Positions 59,896 through 64,000 of a stretch of 64,000 nucleotides of DNA are shown here, one piece after another (position 1 is the first letter of the stretch; each line of letters opens with the position of its first letter). The notes under the pieces were generated by a model, which was given only the letters and a program-made list of their open reading frames with translations, was not told the origin of the DNA and made no database searches. Both the position numbers and the translations under genes were made by a program. This DNA comes from Phascolomyces articulosus (taxonomy: Eukaryota; Mucoromycota; Mucoromycetes; Mucorales; Lichtheimiaceae), in assembly GCA_025677815.1 (NCBI GenBank), contig JAIXMP010000054.1, positions 123,634-187,633 of the forward strand, read 5' to 3'.

Positions 59896-61774
59896 TGTTG
59901 TTATTGGTGTGGTATAGATAAGAATTAATGATAGAATTAATGACAAAGAGAGATGGAGGCAGAAGAAGTCTTGTGAGAATCAATATAGATTTATTATAAT
60001 GATAAAGATAATAATAAAGATAATTATATTCTAGTTTTATAAGTACAGTATTTATATATTTTCTTATCTATGCCACTTAATCATTGATCATGGTAGTTTG
60101 TTAATATTGCATTTGTTTGATATAACAGATATATATTATAGATAGTGTTCATAGTGATATAAAACAATATGAGGAGAAATAATTATATTTGTTGTACATA
60201 TATATATTTGTTGACCATTAGTCATTAGATGATTATTATTACTTTTATGCTCTTACTCATATAATGAGAAGGTATGGTAGTATTTGTGTAGTATTTGATA
60301 ATTATTATGTATAGGATATTATACCAGGATCATTATTATTGTATTATTATTAGAATAAGGATTATGTGAGGCAACCAATATTATTTATTTATATTATTAT
60401 TTATTATTTGTGATAACACGATGTAGTAGAATCGGTGACAATATATATAAGAAGAAGTGTGGATATGTAAATATGCCACAATTAGGTTATTGATCCATAT
60501 TGTAATCAAAAAAATAAAATAGAAAGTGAAGTAGAGAGAAAAAAAAATAGAGACAGAGAAAACAAAAAAGGAAAAAGAGGTATGTAATAAAAATAATAAT
60601 AATAAAAATAACACTTATATAGATGACTGATCTTTTGCTACTAAATATTAGATCTATTGTGAATTCTTTTCACTATTGCTACAGTTGCAAGTATAAATGA
60701 TTATGACCAGACCAAGATTCTTTAGTAGATACCACAATACTAGAATTGAGGATAAAATACAAGGGAAATGATTTAAAGATAAAAGTGGATCAATAGTTAT
60801 GTATATAAGTAGATAATTTTTGATTAGTTGTTTTTTTTATTTTATGCAATATTCATTGCCTTTATATATTTATATGACAATAAATTAATAAAAGTTGTTG
60901 TATCAGAGAGAAATTAATCAATAAAAAGAATAAAAGGAGATGAGATAAGTCAACGAGACCCGAAAATGATGAACTGAAGTTTATTAAGATAAAAAATAAT
61001 CTCTCTATTTATAAGAAAGTTCTCATTATAGATAGACTGTCACAACTTACACATTATGGTGTAATATTAGAATATAGATTGCATCATTTGGATTGTGTAT
61101 TATGAGGACAGTATATTTAAGTAGACCATGAATGATATTGTTAGAAGGATTGTGTGATCCAGCATAATTAACAATATGTGAAAGAGGATGGTGCAATACT
61201 GTGTGTAACATAAGTAATTATCCAAATAGAATCACTGCACAAGTGAGATATAGGGTGAATGACAGTAATAATAATAATAATAATGAAGAATTATTATTTA
61301 TTATGAAGCCATTGTATATTGGATACAACAAAAGTAAATATAGAAATAAACATAAGGCAATGATATATGATATATAAAGTAATAAGAGAGCATAATGAGG
61401 GATAATATAATAAACATAAGAGGATGATCAAATAAGGGTTAGATAAAAATATAAAAATAAATAATAATAATTATAATATAATTATTATTATATAGAGAAC
61501 ACTATATCTATTATTATTAAGAAAATATCTATAGATGATATAGTTATAATTATCCAAGGTAATAAGGGGACAATATAATATAAGGATAGATAGGGATCAT
61601 CAAAAATAGGATAGTTGATCAACCTATCCATCCATGGATAAACCTTCAGGAGAAACATTTCACTGACACGATCTGGTTAGTCGACCTAGGTTCTTGGGTT
61701 TGAATCGTTGTCTTGAAGTCACGTGACTAGCTGATGACGAATTTCTTTCAAAATTCATCTCAGATGTGACAACA
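59896..61774 (-). mobile_element. 3' LTR of the Ty3/gypsy element, interrupted by a nested solo LTR
   Basis: On the minus strand the LTR starts TGTTGTCACATC at 61774, directly after a purine tract (AAAGGGGGGG, the reverse of 61775-61784). The likely far end is ACCAATAACAACA at 59896, giving TGTTGT...ACAACA ends. Removing the nested 435-bp insertion and its duplication leaves about 1.44 kb. The 61774 border is well supported; the 59896 border is a proposal. Confidence 0.5.
60896..61330 (-). mobile_element. Nested 435-bp solo LTR with AAAGT target duplication
   Basis: Perfect 9-bp inverted ends TGTTGTATC (60896-60904) and GATACAACA (61322-61330). Five-bp direct repeats AAAGT flank it (60891-60895 and 61331-61335). 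The reverse complement aligns end to end with 52633-53067. It lies inside the gypsy LTR and is therefore younger than that insertion. Confidence 0.92.
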
Positions 61775-61788
61775 CCCCCCCTTTGCTT
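61775..61788 (-). other. Polypurine tract of the gypsy element
   Basis: Reads CAAAGGGGGGG on the minus strand, directly before the LTR start TGTTGTCACA and shortly after the natural pol stop. This is where plus-strand DNA synthesis is primed in LTR retrotransposons. Confidence 0.75.
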
Positions 61789-61799
61789 AATGTTCACCC

Positions 61800-64000
61800 T
61801 CAAACATCATTGGAATGACCATGCACAGACCTTACTACTGGTGGCACCACAGGGTCGGGATCACTTGGAGGACCTGTAAGCTTGTCTACTTCATCAGTGT
61901 CAGGCAGCAAACGGATAGCAGCATGCCATCCACAATGGGATGCAGTTGGGTCAAACTAAGGGGTGGTTGGCTCAGTATCAAGATTGACCTTTGCCAGACA
62001 ATCCATGTGAATCCAAGAATCTAAAACTTTTCCTTGAATAGTTTCAATCTTGTAAGTACTAAAGTCTAGGTTCTTATCCACTACCATGTATGGGCCCTTG
62101 TACTGAGGTTCCAAACCATAACATCCCTCATGAGTCAATTTAACATATTTACCAATATCAAAATCATAGATATCAAGTGCCTTGTCCCAACGATCTATGT
62201 CATATTGACTGATAGCTTGCATTCTCGCTGTAGCAGCAGCGCGAGCTTGGTTCAGAGCTTCTAACTCCTGAGCAGTCAATTCAGTAAGTACATGCAGATC
62301 CTTTAAAGTATTATCAGGGATATATAGACGCAAATAATCACCTGGAAGAACTGGATCGCGACCATAGGTAAGGAAAAAAGGACTGTAACCAGTGGTGGCA
62401 TGAGTACGCACATGACAAGCGAACAAAGCAGCATCTAGATATTGATCCCAAATATGCAAAGCACCATTGGTGTATTTGCGCAACATTTGTTTCAGAGTGC
62501 CATTAAAACGTTCACACTTGGAATTGGACCTTAGATGAAAAGCAGAAGTAAACAGGTGGGTTGCTTTAATATGAGAGGTATAAAAATGAACGACCTTACT
62601 CATAAAATTGGCCCCACGATCTGTTACGATTTCCTTTGGACAACCAAAACGCATGACGATTTCTTTATATAAAAAATCAGCAACAGTTTGACTTGATGCA
62701 ACAGGAACAGCATGAGCAATTGGATAATTGGTTGTATAATCCACTGCAACAAGAATCCACCAGTTACCTTTGGTTGTCTTTGGTAGTTCACCAATAAAAT
62801 CAAGATGCCAGTGGGCAAATGCTACTGGTACTAACAGCAGATGCATGACATTATGATGGGAACGTGATCGACGGACATTTATTTGACAGGCAGGACATAA
62901 TTGCAACCAATCCTTGATATCTGATTTCATAGATGGCCACCAGAAATGAAGACACATCAAATCAAAAACAGTTACAGATCCCGCATGACCAAAAGCAGTA
63001 TGAAATGAGTTAACTTTGTCGGCCCAAAGAGCAAAAGGTAGGAACTTGACCCTTTTTACTTCTTGTTTATCCTTGTCATTTTTACACTTTACTAATCGAT
63101 ACACCTTACCATCCACAACTTCAAAATGATCTTTTTCTTGATCTAAAAAATTGGAAACATCTTGAGGTAAATCGGCAGGACGATTAACATAGTAACTTGG
63201 CCAATCACCTTGATGCTCGGGTGGAATACTTTTTGGAGACACGGCGTAAAGAAACTTTGGTTCCAAAATTTCATCACCAGGATCGGCATCATAATCCTTT
63301 CTTGATAAGGCATGGGAGCATCCATTGTTTTACCAGGTTGATAAGAAATAACAGTCGGATCATATAATTCAAGTTCGTTCATCCATCATATCAATTGTGG
63401 TGTATACTTCGCTTATGACCATAAGTATTTTAATGGATGATGGTCAGTGCGAACTTCATACTCACGACCTTCTAGAAAACAACGCCAGGTACACAATGCA
63501 TGTAAAATTGCCAGGGCCTCGCGTTCTTGAGTAGGATAATTACATTCACTGTCTGCCAATTTTCTTGATTCATATGCCAATGGATGCCATGACATATTAT
63601 CTCCTTGTTGTAACAGTACAGTACCGATACCGACGTCAGAAGCATCAGTTTCTACACGATAAGGCTAAGTTGGTTTAGGAGCCTGCAACACTGGAGCTTG
63701 TGTCAATTTTTCCTTGATCAAATCGAAACTTGTTTGACAAGCATCATTCCAGTTTATCAACCACTTCTTTAGACCATTTCCATAAGTCAAGTCTGTCAGT
63801 GGAGCAGCAAGACTTGCAAATCGTGGAATGAAACGACGATAGTGCTGCGCCAACCCAATAAACTGCCTTACTTCTTAAACGTTTTTTGGTGGTGACTAGT
63901 CTTGAACAGCCTTTACTTTTTCAGACACAGGGAGTATACCCTTAGCAGACACATGGAACCCAAGAAAAGATACTTCAGATTTTGCAAAATCGCAACTTCT
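61800..64000 (-). pseudogene. Ty3/gypsy pol: end of RT, RNase H and integrase (window-truncated)
   Basis: Minus-strand polyprotein entering from the right edge. It begins in the RT connection (SEVSFLGFHVSAKG), followed by QHYRRFIPRFASLAAPLTDL, RNase H (VETDASD, PLAYESRKLADSECNY, TDHHPLKYLW) and integrase. Integrase has an HHCC finger (FHTAFGH, CPAC) and the DDE core: HLDFIGELP, TDRGANF and the Glu in CERFNG, with 35 residues between the last two. A chromodomain-like GPYMVV region follows. Stops lie at 63898, 63877, 63665, 63413, 63386 and 61956 (lowest plus coordinates), with one frameshift near 63300-63330. The frame after 61956 continues cleanly to TGA at 61800-61802, just before the purine tract. 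A 436-codon stretch (61956-63266) is still open. Confidence 0.9.

Noticed and set aside
1..64000. CRISPR arrays, prophage, bacterial operons, rRNA genes
   Set aside because: No spaced direct repeats, phage genes, Shine-Dalgarno-led gene chains or rRNA segments were seen; gene structure is eukaryotic.

Overview
The window looks like nuclear DNA of an AT-rich filamentous fungus. The best guess is an early-diverging lineage of the Mucoromycota/Mucorales type; this is inferred from gene style and not proven. The reasons are many short GT-AG introns, a 161-residue fungal-length tropomyosin, a class V myosin with a dilute tail, a Rab GTPase ending in CXC, several F-box/LRR proteins, large secreted low-complexity proteins, and hAT, Tc1/mariner and Ty3/gypsy elements. 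No bacterial operon, CRISPR array, rRNA or intact tRNA was seen.

Layout. 1-7.9 kb: gene-poor and AT-rich, with a solo LTR (1187-2259) and two exon-like fragments that may be pseudogene debris. 7.9-15.8 kb: an SR-type splicing factor (6 exons), a large signalling-mucin-like membrane protein (3 exons; its last exon is easily mistaken for a separate gene) and a single-exon F-box protein. 15.8-20.7 kb: gene-poor, with a pogo-like MITE (19859-20142). 20.7-29.5 kb: a divergent pair, a cyclin T/K/Ctk2-like gene (minus strand, 8 exons) and a class V myosin (plus strand, 18 exons). 30.4-39.3 kb: an AMN1-like F-box/LRR protein, a TPR/F-box/LRR protein, a Rab11-like GTPase, a conserved protein of unknown function and a SASA-type esterase. 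40.3-48.8 kb: two small secreted proteins, ribosomal protein eL43, tropomyosin and a small membrane protein. 49-64 kb: a transposon graveyard with LTR fragments, an inverted pair of 435-bp LTRs, a decayed hAT element with a Tc1 element inserted downstream of its transposase, and the 3' half of a Ty3/gypsy element whose LTR carries a nested solo LTR.

How genes relate. Myosin V, the Rab11-like GTPase and tropomyosin, all within about 23 kb, belong to the actin-cable vesicle transport machinery that drives polarised growth. The SR protein, the cyclin (probably partner of a CTD kinase) and eL43 are gene-expression housekeeping genes. The mucin and the two small secreted proteins act at the cell surface.

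Main discovery. The transposable elements carry a strong RIP-like signature. Two 435-bp LTR copies in the window differ at 18 sites with no gaps. Sixteen are transitions, and all 16 are C/T changes (on one strand or the other) at CpA or CpG sites. The hAT reading frame is free of frameshifts but holds nine internal stops. The Tc1 frame holds nine stops and the gypsy pol six, and almost all can be explained by CAA, CAG, CGA or TGG becoming stops by C-to-T change. RIP is well established in Pezizomycotina and suggested in some Basidiomycota, so such a signature in this type of fungus would be notable.
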